Positions 51,601-59,948 of a stretch of DNA of 64,000 bases are shown here, piece after piece. This DNA comes from Streptomonospora nanhaiensis (GTDB lineage: Bacteria > Actinomycetota > Actinomycetes > Streptosporangiales > Streptosporangiaceae), in assembly GCF_026642255.1 (NCBI RefSeq), contig NZ_CP113264.1, forward strand, positions 4,650,001 to 4,714,000, given 5' to 3'. Within the stretch, counting starts at the first letter, position 1, and the number at the start of each line of letters is the position of its first letter. Made by a program: the position numbers and the translations under genes. Below the pieces are notes generated by a model. It was given only the letters and a program-made list of their open reading frames with translations, did not search any database and was not told the origin of the DNA.

Positions 51601-52490
51601 AGGACCCGGACGTCGCGGCTTCCGTCGGGCAGCGCGGGGAAGCGCTGCGGGTACTGTCTGCGGCCGGGGTCCGCCGGCAGCGCGCGCAGGGTGTGCGGGA
51701 AGGCCCCGGAGCGGAGTGCGACGCGCGGGCCGAGGTCCTTCGCGAGGCCGCCGAGCTCGGCGGGGCGGACCGGGTCGAGCGCCCGGCAGAGGCGCCGCCA
51801 GTCGGGGAACACGCTGTGGAGGTGGCCGCCGTGCTCCCGGAGGTCGTCCCGGACGCCGGAGAGGAGTTCCAGGAGGATGTCCGGGTGGCGCCGGGCCAGG
51901 CGGGTCCAGGAGCGGACCGCGTGGCGGAGGTCGGGCAGGTGGCGGGCCACCTGTGCGGATGAGCAGGCGGGCAGGAGCGCGGCGGCCTCGGCGTCGCCGT
52001 GGTCGGCGCGGACGCGGGGCAGGAGGAGGTCCGCGACGGAGGTGCGGCGGGCGTGGAAGAGGGTGCGGTAGAGGGCGCGGCGCAGACCCGTGGGGGCGTC
52101 CGTCAGCACGGGCGGGACGGCCTCGTCGGGGAGCGGGAACTCGCGGACGGCGCGCAGCGCGGCGCGGCGGAGCGCGTGGTCGGGTCCGGCGAGGTGGCGG
52201 GCGACGGCGGCGGTGTCGCGCGCGGCCGTGGCCATGTGCACGGCGAGGCGGCCGTGGCCGTCGGCTTCGAGCTGCCGGAGGATCCCGGCGAGGTGGGGTG
52301 TGCCCGCGTGGTCGCGGGCGTAGAGCGCGAGGGCCCGCATGCGCGGGGACGCGGCTTCGTCCCGGAGGGAGCGGAGGAGGTGGTCGGCCGACCCGTACGC
52401 CGGCGCGGTGGGGCTCAACGGCCCGGGCGGGATCCGCCCTTCCTGATCGTCATGGCGCTCATGATGGACCACCGCGGCCGGATCCGGCAA
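48615..52490 (-). CDS. Giant HEAT-like repeat protein, about 1290 aa
   Basis: Almost entirely alpha-helical repeats of HEAT type, such as LRRAALRAVREFPLPDEAVPP, GLRRALYRTLFHARRTSVADLLLP, VLREAAAGALGHGDRPEHALRLVL and VRKAAARLLAHHRPPEAVDILARALDAEG. A low-complexity Ala/Gly/Pro linker lies near 745-800. There is no signal peptide, membrane helix or catalytic motif, so it is probably a large scaffold in the cytosol. Several starts are open: TTG 52490 is the outermost, and TTG 52418 is another. It follows mobA by about 45 bases on the same strand. I do not recognise a named family. Confidence 0.7.
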   Translation of the reverse strand: MPDPAAVVHHERHDDQEGRIPPGPLSPTAPAYGSADHLLRSLRDEAASPRMRALALYARDHAGTPHLAGILRQLEADGHGRLAVHMATAARDTAAVARHLAGPDHALRRAALRAVREFPLPDEAVPPVLTDAPTGLRRALYRTLFHARRTSVADLLLPRVRADHGDAEAAALLPACSSAQVARHLPDLRHAVRSWTRLARRHPDILLELLSGVRDDLREHGGHLHSVFPDWRRLCRALDPVRPAELGGLAKDLGPRVALRSGAFPHTLRALPADPGRRQYPQRFPALPDGSRDVRVLYREMRRRPPVALAVLRSMPPAVRGEHVDAFTDTGHDRGGFALLPFLGLLPRDRAEAGARVLLERLTAFQARHPGHSDPHGDLDAIAHLPYGEAAAPLEEAASAGDADRRARGLARLVEATARTGDPGLLARVLAERVDRSRSERDPVRRALLVALAAVPPGLLVGDEPHGRAAPDGEADGSGVRTATSLPALRGLLADTLRTRDTSPPTRRALRDLAARLLRHPDTRGVPEAVGWALDAYAGLVARFGADGLGEPGRPRSGPPWWAGGARADRVPRAPEPFLDQVMPRGSEQDLYRRLAPVLRAARARDDFAPAVALARELGRRARSLPGLGDQLVAAIRHDPSGATAAEAADLYLAGPDLRAGALALFRSDHATALVPRVWDVLSRHHAPGIVHAALGAAEARRAAAAADTGGRGAPGPGTGPGTADAASAPAGPGHRARAHKPHGTALPLPGDGAGAGAPADRAVRARELDTRPSVPAFTDPAAGLFRPGARTPAWVPRIDARTARDWPGDLRDRVAAYLEGLVGDPSLALDEREAALSGLGRLPGTTDRVARFLDGPDIVLREAAAGALGHGDRPEHALRLVLAHADGPQSRAAAPAMSRCALAVAPSLLGPVLGRALEGPAKVTVRKAAARLLAHHRPPEAVDILARALDAEGLHRDVRAAVAGSLMRALDHPAALPALTANVRGFTEVEVQFSLLQVSPMHCPPASREAVAAVVAALPDPGRDHWRLGGWAGRWAPWTEYDLDDAVEALCDPDSPVDQAFRVFHALLGRGRGRDRIAEALSRLLASVPGPGEGVPVRRPDGGSGGGPHKRVLRLVDLLCDEAVRAPAGDDPVLRRQVCSALDLLAARDEYGPEAVRLVQAMITREVSRADGDPDPGALGGLFLRAAAILSRHALLPEEDAEGVVDTVAPRFGRDPVPRETLASVARHVFGAAARTAGPAGEAMGLIGLGIVERAGRADGWPAPWPGLLSRAGELGHAPVRLAAWRLAVE

Positions 52491-52535
52491 GCCGTGCTGG
52501 TGGGCGGGGGCGCGGCGCGGGCGCGGGCCGCCGCG

Positions 52536-53177
52536 TCAGGGGGCCGGCGGCTCCAGGAGCCCGCGGGCCCGGGCGAGGTCCTCGGGGGTGTCGCAGTCGG
52601 CAGCGGCGAGGTCGTCGGCGGGGACCGGCCGCGGCCGCAGGGGGCCGAGCAGCCCGTACAGCGAGCGGCCGGTGTACCCGGCGAGGGCGTCGCGGACGGC
52701 GTCGGTGCGCCACACGCCGGTGAGCCACTGCTCCCGGCCCGAGGGGTCCACGAACACGGCCCCGGATCCGCCCCGGACCGCGGCCCCCGCCAGGGCGTCC
52801 AGGTGCTCCGGGGCCAGGTGGGGCAGGTCGGCGGCGAGCAGGGCGAACCAGCCGGAGCTCACGTGGGCGATCCCGGCGCGCAGGGCGGGCACCGGTCCCG
52901 AGCCCGGCGGGTCCTCGCGCACGTAGAGCGCGCGGGGGCTCTCCCGGTTCGGGCCGACCACGACCAGGCGGGTGTCGGTCCCCGTCCCCGCCGCGGCCGC
53001 GCCGTGGGCGCGGACCGCGTCGGCCACGCGCTCCAGCAGCGTGCGCCCGGCCACGGCCAGCCCGGGCTTGTCGACGCCGCCCATGCGGCGCCCTCCGCCC
53101 CCGGCGAGGATCACCGCGTCGAGCGCCCCGGGGCGGTCCTGGCGCGGCGGCGTGCTCCGTGTGCTCGGGGTGTCCAT
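52536..53177 (-). CDS. mobA: Molybdenum cofactor guanylyltransferase MobA
   Basis: Attaches GMP to molybdopterin. The 213-residue protein has the nucleotidyltransferase start AVILAGGGGRRMGGVDKPGLAVAGRTLLERV, the loop DPPGSGPVPALRAGI, LLAADLPHLAPEHLDAL with the metal Asp, and DCDTPEDLARAR at the end. These match MobA-type NTP transferases. I chose ATG 53177 with GGGGG upstream. It lies 51 bases after rtcB and close to moaA on the same strand, which supports the cofactor assignment. Confidence 0.88.
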   Translation of the reverse strand: MDTPSTRSTPPRQDRPGALDAVILAGGGGRRMGGVDKPGLAVAGRTLLERVADAVRAHGAAAAGTGTDTRLVVVGPNRESPRALYVREDPPGSGPVPALRAGIAHVSSGWFALLAADLPHLAPEHLDALAGAAVRGGSGAVFVDPSGREQWLTGVWRTDAVRDALAGYTGRSLYGLLGPLRPRPVPADDLAAADCDTPEDLARARGLLEPPAP

Positions 53178-53228
53178 GCCCCCAGGATGGACCACGGCGG
53201 GCCCCTCCGGCGAGGAGGGGCCCGCGGG

Positions 53229-54416
53229 TCAGCCCTTGACGCAGACCACCTGGCGCAGGTGGGCGACCACCTCGACCAGGTCGGTCTGGGCCGCGATGAC
53301 CGACTCCAGGTCCTTGTAGGCGGCCGGGATCTCGTCGACCACACCCCGGTCCTTGCGGCACTCCACGCCCCGGGTCTGCTCGACCAGGTCGGCCTCGGTG
53401 AAGGTCTTGCGGGCCTTGTTCCGGCTCATCCTGCGGCCCGCGCCGTGCGACGCGGAGTTGAAGGAGGCCGGGTTCCCGAGCCCGCGGACGATGTACGTGC
53501 CCGTGGCCATGCTCCCCGGGATGATCCCCAGGTCGCCGGAGCCCGCGCGGATGGCGCCCTTGCGGGTCACGAGGACGTCCACCCCGTCGTAGGTCTCCTC
53601 CGCGACGTAGTTGTGGTGGCAGGAGATCCACTGCTCGAAGCGGGTGCCGGGGATCTGCTCGACCAGGGTCCGGCAGGCCAGGCCCATCATGACGTCGCGG
53701 TTGCGGCGCGCGTAGTCCTGGGCCCAGAACAGGTCCCGGCGGTAGGCGTCCATCTCCGGGGTCCCGGTGACGAACACCGCCAGGTCCCGGTCGGGCAGGT
53801 CCTGGTTGTGCGGCAGCGCCTGGGCCTGCTCGATGTGGTGGGAGGCCAGTTCCTTGCCGATGTTGCGCGATCCGGAGTGGAGCACCAGCCACACGGCCCC
53901 GTCGTCGTCCAGGCACACCTCCAGGAAGTGGTTCCCGCCGCCCAGCGTGCCCATCTGGCGCCGGGCGCGGGTCCGGCGGGGGCGCACCGCGGGGGCCAGG
54001 TCGTCGAACCCCTTCCAGAACCCGGTCCAGTCGGTCTCCCGCACGGTGGGGACGGTGGCGGGGTCGACCGGTTCGTCGTGGGCGTGGAACCCGACGGGGA
54101 CGGCCGCCTCCAGGGCGGAGCGGAGCCGCCCGAGGTCGTCGGGCAGGCGCTCGGCGGTCAGGTCGGTGCGCACGGCGGTCATCCCGCAGCCGATGTCGAC
54201 GCCGACGGCGGCGGGGCTGACGGCGTCGCGCATGGCGATGACCGAGCCGACCGTGGCGCCCTTGCCGTAGTGGACGTCGGGCATGACGGCGAGTCCGTGC
54301 ACCCAGGGCATGCGGGTGACGTTGCGCAGCTGTTCCATCGCCGCGGCCTCGACCCCGTCGGGCGCGGCCCACATACGGATGGGAACGCGATCACCGGGAA
54401 CTTCGGTGTAGGGCAT
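53229..54416 (-). CDS. rtcB: RNA ligase RtcB
   Basis: Joins RNA with 2',3'-cyclic phosphate or 3'-phosphate ends to 5'-OH ends, with GTP and manganese. The 395-residue protein has MPDVHYGKGATVGSV, VGVDIGCGMTAVRTDL, LGGGNHFLEV, LHSGSRNIGK, SCHHNYVAEE and SASHGAGRRMSRNKA, which carries the His that accepts GMP. All metal ligands appear present. ATG 54416 has GGGAGGTGG upstream. It sits between moaA and mobA. No archease or RtcA gene is next to it. Confidence 0.96.
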   Translation of the reverse strand: MPYTEVPGDRVPIRMWAAPDGVEAAAMEQLRNVTRMPWVHGLAVMPDVHYGKGATVGSVIAMRDAVSPAAVGVDIGCGMTAVRTDLTAERLPDDLGRLRSALEAAVPVGFHAHDEPVDPATVPTVRETDWTGFWKGFDDLAPAVRPRRTRARRQMGTLGGGNHFLEVCLDDDGAVWLVLHSGSRNIGKELASHHIEQAQALPHNQDLPDRDLAVFVTGTPEMDAYRRDLFWAQDYARRNRDVMMGLACRTLVEQIPGTRFEQWISCHHNYVAEETYDGVDVLVTRKGAIRAGSGDLGIIPGSMATGTYIVRGLGNPASFNSASHGAGRRMSRNKARKTFTEADLVEQTRGVECRKDRGVVDEIPAAYKDLESVIAAQTDLVEVVAHLRQVVCVKG

Positions 54417-54555
54417 GGTCAGGCCACCTCCCTTTCCAGATCTGGCCTGTGCGTCGTCGGTCCGGGCACGTGGCCGTGCCCCCGGACATCAAGCCAGAAC
54501 GGGGGCGCGGCGGCAACGGGTTTTCGGACGGGGCTCGGGACCGGGAGGTGGGCGG

Positions 54556-55563
54556 TCACCCGCCGATGGCCGACATGGGGCGGGACGGCTGGAGGAAGCT
54601 GGGGTCGTTGATGCCGTGTCCGGGCAGCTTGGCGGAGACGGCCGCGATCCAGCGCTCGGCGATCTCGTCGTCGGTGGCGCCGCCGCGCAGCAGGGAGCGC
54701 AGGTCGGACTCCTCTCGCGCGAAGAGGCAGTTGCGGATCTGTCCGTCGGCGGTGAGCCGGACCCGGTCGCAGGCGCCGCAGAAGGGCCTGGTGACCGAGC
54801 CGATGACTCCGACGGTGGCCGGTTCGCCGTTGGGGAAGCGGACCCCGCGCACGTGGAAGAGCTCCGCGGGGGCGCTGCCGCGGGTGTCGCCGTCGGCGGG
54901 CTCCAGCGTGAACTCCGCCTCGAGACGGCCCAGGATCTCCTCGGCCGTGATCATGTTGTCGCGCCGCCATCCGTGCTGGGCGTCGAGCGGCATCTGCTCG
55001 ATGAACCGCAGCTCGTAGCCGCGTTCGACGCAGTAGCGCAGGAGGCCGGCGGCCTCGGCGTCGTTGATGTCGCGCATGAGGACGGTGTTGACCTTGACCG
55101 GGGTGAGCCCGGCCCGGGCGGCGCCCGCCAGTCCGTCGAGGACGTCGTCGAGCCTGCGCCGGCGGGCGAGGGTCTCGAACACCTCGGGGTCGAGGGTGTC
55201 GAGGGAGACGTTGACCCGGTCGAGGCCGGCCTCGGCGAGGGCGGGAGCCATGCGGGCGAGGCCGATGCCGTTGGTGGTGAGGGCGGTCCGGGGTCGGGGG
55301 GCGAGGGCGGTGGTGCCCGCGACGAGGCCGGGCAGCCCGCGCCGGAGCAGGGGTTCGCCGCCGGTGAAGCGGACCTCGGTGATGCCGAGCCGCGTCACCC
55401 CGATCCCGATGAGTCGGAGGAGTTCGTCGTCGGTGAGCAGGTCCGGTTTGGGCAGCCACTCCAGGCCCTCGGGGGGCATGCAGTAGGTGCATCGGAGGTT
55501 GCAGCGATCGGTGAGCGACACACGCAGGTCGGTCGCCAGTCGCCCATAGGAATCGGCCAGCAC
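54556..55563 (-). CDS. moaA: GTP 3',8-cyclase MoaA
   Basis: Starts molybdopterin synthesis from GTP by radical SAM chemistry. The 335-residue protein has the first cluster motif DRCNLRCTYCMPP near 20, VRFTGGEPLLRR, LTTNGIGL, NVSLDTLDPEVF, and the second cluster FCGACDRVRLTADGQIRNCLF near 260. The C-terminal Gly-Gly (SAIGG) needed for activity is present. GTG 55563 has GGAGAGGGTGG upstream; a GTG at 55572 is also in frame. Together with mobA this is a small Moco gene group. Confidence 0.95.
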   Translation of the reverse strand: MLADSYGRLATDLRVSLTDRCNLRCTYCMPPEGLEWLPKPDLLTDDELLRLIGIGVTRLGITEVRFTGGEPLLRRGLPGLVAGTTALAPRPRTALTTNGIGLARMAPALAEAGLDRVNVSLDTLDPEVFETLARRRRLDDVLDGLAGAARAGLTPVKVNTVLMRDINDAEAAGLLRYCVERGYELRFIEQMPLDAQHGWRRDNMITAEEILGRLEAEFTLEPADGDTRGSAPAELFHVRGVRFPNGEPATVGVIGSVTRPFCGACDRVRLTADGQIRNCLFAREESDLRSLLRGGATDDEIAERWIAAVSAKLPGHGINDPSFLQPSRPMSAIGG

Positions 55564-55949
55564 GGGCCCCACCCTCTCCAGTCCGAGTCATCGGGCTTGT
55601 CTTGTGGGCTATACCCGCCCGCGGGGTTCGGCAGAGATCAGCGTAGAAGATCCCTTTCATTACCGGACATCCTGATCACACCCTATGACGCATTTCGTTG
55701 TCGAACACGAAGTTGAAGCGGCTGGTAGGGCGATCGCACAGGTACGGGCCCGGCCCCGCAGGCCCGCGGCCCGGGACGTCCGGGATTCCTCGGGCCCGGC
55801 GGCCCGCCCCGCCTGCCCGCTCCGGCCTCGTGTACACGGGCTCCGCAGCCCCTTAGGGTGACCATCCCAGAGAGCGTCCCGGCGGCACCCGTCGCCGCGG
55901 CCGGGGCCGGCCGCCGCGGACGACGACACGGGCGAGGAGGCAGGACACG
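55564..55949. other. 386-bp divergent intergenic region
   Basis: It lies between moaA and the lipase gene. 55640-55720 is AT-rich for this genome and should contain the moaA promoter. I see no Moco riboswitch-like fold and no gene. Confidence 0.5.
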
Positions 55950-56786
55950 GTGATCACCACACGCGAGTGGGCCCTGGCGGGCGGACCCGACGGGTCCGGG
56001 AAGCTGGCGGCGAGGGCCTGGGCGCCGACCGAGGGCGAGCCGACGTGGCTGGCCGTGCTGGTCCACGGCTACGGCGAGCACCTGGGCCGGTACCACCAGG
56101 TCGCCGCCGACCTGGTCGCGGCCGGCGCCGTCGTCTACGGGGCCGACCACCGGGGCCACGGGCTGTCGTCCGGGGAGCGGGTCCTGATCGACGACTACGC
56201 GGGCGTGGTGGAGGACGTGCACCGCCTGATCACGCAGGCGCGCACCGCCTACCGGACGCTGCCGCTGGTCCTGATCGGCCACTCGATGGGCGGACTGGTC
56301 GCGTCGCGCTACGCGCAGGTCCACCCCGAGGCGCTCCAGGCGCTGGTGCTCTCCGGCCCCGTCCTCGGCCGCTGGACCGCCCTGGAGCAGGTCGCCGCCG
56401 CCGAGCGTATCCCCGAGGCCCCCATCGACCCGGCCACGCTCTCGCGCGACCCCGCCGTGGGCGAGGCGTACGTGGCCGACGAGCTGGTGTGGCACGGCCC
56501 GTTCAAGCGGGAGACCGTCGACGCCCTGCTGGCCGAGCTGGAGTGGGGCGTCAGATCCGGGAGCCTGGGGTCGCTGCCGCTCCTGTGGGTGCACGGGTCC
56601 GAGGACCGCCTGGTGCCGGTGGCCGACACCAGGGTCGGCATCGAGGCGATCGCGGGCGAGGACTTCACCGCCCGGATCTTCCCCGGCGCGCGGCACGAGG
56701 TGTTCAACGAGACCAACCGGGACGAGGTGATGGCCGAGGTCGTCCGCTTCGCCCAGCGGTTCGCGGTCGCGAACGTCACCCTCTAG
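55950..56786 (+). CDS. Alpha/beta hydrolase, monoacylglycerol lipase-like
   Basis: A 278-residue hydrolase. It has VLVHGYGEHLGRYHQVAADLVAAG with the oxyanion region, YGADHRGHGLSSG, the nucleophile elbow IGHSMGGLVASRYA near 112, LWVHGSEDRLVPV with the acid Asp, and the catalytic His in ARHEVFNE near 250. This is the layout of monoacylglycerol lipases and lysophospholipases. No signal peptide is seen. GTG 55950 has GGAGG upstream. Substrate unknown beyond lipid esters. Confidence 0.9.
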   Translation: MITTREWALAGGPDGSGKLAARAWAPTEGEPTWLAVLVHGYGEHLGRYHQVAADLVAAGAVVYGADHRGHGLSSGERVLIDDYAGVVEDVHRLITQARTAYRTLPLVLIGHSMGGLVASRYAQVHPEALQALVLSGPVLGRWTALEQVAAAERIPEAPIDPATLSRDPAVGEAYVADELVWHGPFKRETVDALLAELEWGVRSGSLGSLPLLWVHGSEDRLVPVADTRVGIEAIAGEDFTARIFPGARHEVFNETNRDEVMAEVVRFAQRFAVANVTL

Positions 56787-57037
56787 GGCCCGGGGGCGTC
56801 CCCGCCCCGCTCCCGCGCCCGCTGTTCCCGCCCCAGGCGCGGAACCGCGGCGCCGCGGGCGCGCACAGCAGCGCGGCGGCCGCGAACAGCGCCCCCGCCA
56901 CCGCTTTTCCGGGGCGTGCCGCCGGTCCCGCCCGGGGCGGCGCCGCGGAGGGTTCCGGCCCACAGGGGCCGACGGGGCGGCCCCGGGCCGCCGTGGACCG
57001 CCCCGGGAGGGGCGAACCGGAGCCCCCGCCCCGACGG

Positions 57038-58507
57038 CTACACGTACAGCTGGCCGCGGGGCTGGAGGGGGTGGGCGAGGGTCTCGGAGTAGGCGGTGGC
57101 CAGCCGGTCGACCGCGTCGGCGAGGACGTCCGGCGGCTGGGTGTAGGCCAGACGCAGGTAGCGCTCCAGGGTGCCGTCCGCGCCGAACACCGGGCCGGCC
57201 GCCGGGTGCACCCCGTGCCGGACGGCGGCCGCGGACAGCGCTCCCGCGACGGGGTGGGGCAGGGTCGTCCACAGCACCAGCCCTCCGCCGGGCACGCTGG
57301 AACGCCAGTCGGGCAGCCGCTCGCGCAGCGCGTGCAGCAGCGCGTCGCGGTTGCGGCGCAGCTGGCGGCTGCGCTCGGCCCGGACGCGCATCACGTCGGC
57401 GAGCAGGTGGGTGGCGGTGAGCTGGTCCAGGACCGCCCCGGCCAGGTCGAAGCGCTGGCGGGTGGCCATCAGCCTGGCGACCATGGGCGGCGTGGTCCGC
57501 ACCCATCCGACCCGCAGGCCGCCCCACAGCAGCTTGGCCACCGACCCCACGGTCAGGACCCGCCCGTCCGTGTCGTGGGCGGCCACCGGGGCGGGCAGGT
57601 CCCCGGAGTCGATGGCCAGCTCGCAGACCGACTCGTCGACGATCAGGTGGGTGCCGGCCCTGCGCGCCTCGCGCACCACCACCCGGCGCTCGTCGTCGTC
57701 CATCAGGGCGCCGGTGGGGTTCTGGAAGTCGGGGATGAGGTAGGCCAGCTCGGGCCTCCACTGGCGGAACGCGTCGGTGAGGTACTCCATGTCCCACCCC
57801 TGGGGGGTCACCCCGACGGTGCGCACGCGCGCGCCGGTTCGGCGGGCGGCGTCCAGCGCGTGCGGGTAGGTCGGCGACTCCACCAGCACCTCGTCGCCGG
57901 GCTGGACCAGCAGGTCCATGATCAGGGCGATGCCCTGCTGGGCGCCGTTGGTGACGAAGATCTGCTCCGGGGTGGTGGGCAGGCCGCGCTCCACGTAGCG
58001 GCGGGCGATGGCATGCCTCAGCTCGGGGAGGCCGTAGGGGTAGTAGCCGAGTCCGCCGACGTGCGCGGAGAGCTGCTCGGCGGCCTGGAGTGCGGCGGCG
58101 CGCAGGCCCTCCACCGCGGGCGGAGCGGCCACGCCGAGGTCGATGTGCTCGGAGGCGTGCGAGAAGGGCGAGGGTTCGCCGGTGGCCGCGTCGGGGAGGA
58201 CGGTCCAGCTGCCCGCGCCCTGCCGGCTCTCCAGGAAGCGGTTGTCGCGCAGCCACGCGTAGGCGGCGGTGATGGTGTTGCGGCTGACGCCGAGGGCGGC
58301 GGCGAGGTCGCGTTCGGCGGGCAGACGGGTGTTGGTGGGGACCCTGCCGTCCAGGACGAGCGCGCTGACGGCCCGGGAGATGGCGAGGTAGTAGGGGCGT
58401 TCGACGGGGGCCTCTCCGATGAGGCGCGCCAGGAGCCGGCCGTTGATCCGCCGGGTGCCGCTCCCGCCGCTGGTGCGCTCCAGGCGGCGGCCGCTCTGCC
58501 TCGCCAT
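57038..58507 (-). CDS. MocR-family regulator (GntR HTH fused to aminotransferase)
   Basis: A 489-residue regulator. Residues 35-105 are a GntR winged helix (YYLAISRAVSALVLDGRVPTNTRLPAERDLAAALGVSRNTITAAYAWLRDNRFLESRQGAGSWTV). The rest is a class I aminotransferase fold with VTNGAQQGIALIMDLLVQPGDEVLVESPTYPHAL, PDFQNPTGALMDD, and the PLP lysine in VGSVAKLLWGGLRVGW near 322. It is divergent from a YczE-type membrane protein gene. MocR/YczE divergent pairs are a recurring arrangement in actinomycetes, and the regulator probably controls that gene. Confidence 0.93.
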   Translation of the reverse strand: MARQSGRRLERTSGGSGTRRINGRLLARLIGEAPVERPYYLAISRAVSALVLDGRVPTNTRLPAERDLAAALGVSRNTITAAYAWLRDNRFLESRQGAGSWTVLPDAATGEPSPFSHASEHIDLGVAAPPAVEGLRAAALQAAEQLSAHVGGLGYYPYGLPELRHAIARRYVERGLPTTPEQIFVTNGAQQGIALIMDLLVQPGDEVLVESPTYPHALDAARRTGARVRTVGVTPQGWDMEYLTDAFRQWRPELAYLIPDFQNPTGALMDDDERRVVVREARRAGTHLIVDESVCELAIDSGDLPAPVAAHDTDGRVLTVGSVAKLLWGGLRVGWVRTTPPMVARLMATRQRFDLAGAVLDQLTATHLLADVMRVRAERSRQLRRNRDALLHALRERLPDWRSSVPGGGLVLWTTLPHPVAGALSAAAVRHGVHPAAGPVFGADGTLERYLRLAYTQPPDVLADAVDRLATAYSETLAHPLQPRGQLYV

Positions 58508-58819
58508 GCCGTTCCCCCGTCTTCCCCCGCGTCGCGAAACGGGCCAGTTGACTGGATTGGCACTTCATTTCCAGCGCCACCTCCGCCACGATATCGAGGT
58601 GGATCCCCTTATGGCTCCCGGTCCGGACGAGCCGGTGGGGGTCGAGCCGCGGGCGCCCGGCGGCCTGCCGCCGTGCCCCGCTCCTGCGCCGCCTCACCCC
58701 GCGGCGCTTCATCCGATGATCCCAGGAATGCGTTCCCCAGGGCGGTCCCGGCGCCGCCGGGACCCGCGCGGTCCGCACCGCGCCGGGAGCGCGTCCCCGA
58801 CCGAAGGGCAGGAACCCCA
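58508..58819. promoter_or_regulatory. MocR/YczE divergent region with two inverted repeats
   Basis: CCAGT (58544-58548) and ACTGG (58551-58555) flank two bases; the -35-like TTGACT overlaps them. CCACCTC (58577-58583) and GAGGTGG (58596-58602) form 7-bp arms with a 12-bp spacer. Both are candidate MocR sites. 58603-58819 shows nothing further. Confidence 0.45.
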
Positions 58820-59509
58820 GTGACCGCAGAACAGCACCCCGTCCGCCCGACGGCAGCCGGCCTGCTCGGCCGGGTGATGATCACCCCGGTCCTGCCGCGT
58901 CCCCGGCTGCGCCGCCTGGTCCGGCTGTACGCGGGACTGACCCTCTACGGCCTGAGCGGTGCGCTGCTGGTCCACTCCGAGCTCGGCTCCATGCCCTGGG
59001 ACGTGCTGCACCAGGGCCTGGCCCGCCAGACGGGCCTGTCCATCGGCACGTGGAGCGTGCTGGTGGGCGCCCTGCTGATGCTGTTGTGGATCCCCCTGCG
59101 GCAGAAGCCCGGCCTGGGCACGCTGAGCAACGTGGTCGTGGTCGGCATGACGGTGGACCTGTTCCTGTGGCTGCTGCCCGGAACCGACTCCCTGATGGCG
59201 CGGGTCGGGCTGCTGGTGCTCGGGGTGCTGGTGTGCGCGATCGCGACGGGGTGCTACATCGGGGCCGGGCTCGGTCCGGGCCCGCGGGACGGGCTCATGA
59301 CCGGACTGGCCGCGCGGGGGTGGTCGGTGCGGCTGGCGCGCACCGTGATCGAGGTGTCGGTCGTGGTGACCGGGGTGCTCCTGGGGGGCACGGTGGGGGT
59401 GGGAACCGTGGTCTTCGCGGTGGCGATCGGTCCCCTCGCGCAACTGTTCCTACCACTGCTCCGCATGCCGGACGAGACACCCGAAACCCCGGTCCCACAG
59501 GGGTCTTAG
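58820..59509 (+). CDS. YczE-family membrane protein
   Basis: A 229-residue protein with about five membrane helices: YAGLTLYGLSGALLVHSELGSMPWDVLHQGLARQTGLSIGTWSVLVGALLMLLWIPLRQ, then LSNVVVVGMTVDLFLWLLPG and CYIGAGLGPGPRDGLMTGLAARGWSVRLARTVIEVSVVVTGVLLGG. SELGSMPWDVLHQGL and GAGLGPGPRDGLM are YczE signatures. Transport is suspected but the substrate is unknown. GTG 58820 has GGCAGGA upstream; ATG 58877 is an alternative. It is divergent from the MocR gene. Confidence 0.88.
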   Translation: MTAEQHPVRPTAAGLLGRVMITPVLPRPRLRRLVRLYAGLTLYGLSGALLVHSELGSMPWDVLHQGLARQTGLSIGTWSVLVGALLMLLWIPLRQKPGLGTLSNVVVVGMTVDLFLWLLPGTDSLMARVGLLVLGVLVCAIATGCYIGAGLGPGPRDGLMTGLAARGWSVRLARTVIEVSVVVTGVLLGGTVGVGTVVFAVAIGPLAQLFLPLLRMPDETPETPVPQGS

Positions 59510-59948
59510 CCATTTCGTCACCGGTCGTTGATCACCGCGTCATAACTTCTGCTCACCAAATTCCCCCAATACCCCACATACTTCGCTGCACCTCCAGATG
59601 CACGTGCACTTGCGGGTAGCGCGGGCCCGGCGGAGGGAGGAAGATGGGACCGCGGTGAACGGAAGGACCGTCTTCGGCACGGTTCCTCGGCGACCGGCCT
59701 TTTCGGCTGCCCTTACCTGGGCACATACCCGGGTACGAGGGCAGAGGACGGGCCGGCCGGAGGACGCGCGTGACCCGAACGGCGCCCTGTCCCACCAGCG
59801 GGTTCCCACCCGTTGGCGGGCGGGGGGAGGGACCCCGGAGGGGCGCGCACGCGGTCGTGCGCGAAACCGTCCGCGATGGTGCGGCAGACCCCCGCGAGTC
59901 ATCGGCGCCGACCGCAGCAACCAGGACGACGTGATGGGGGTGAGCCGC
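59510..59948. other. 439-bp intergenic region
   Basis: It lies between the YczE and GH15 genes. 59510-59600 is AT-rich for this genome and may hold the GH15 promoter far upstream. Reading frames open from 59600 lack ribosome sites. I see no clear hairpin after yczE. Confidence 0.45.

Noticed and set aside
55573..55949. Moco riboswitch upstream of moaA
   Set aside because: I found no multi-stem structure with the conserved bulges, only an AT-rich promoter-like stretch.
55967..58800. Open frame running through the lipase and MocR region on the plus strand
   Set aside because: It is open by composition only. The lipase reads in another frame and MocR on the other strand; only its last part, from 58820, is a real gene.
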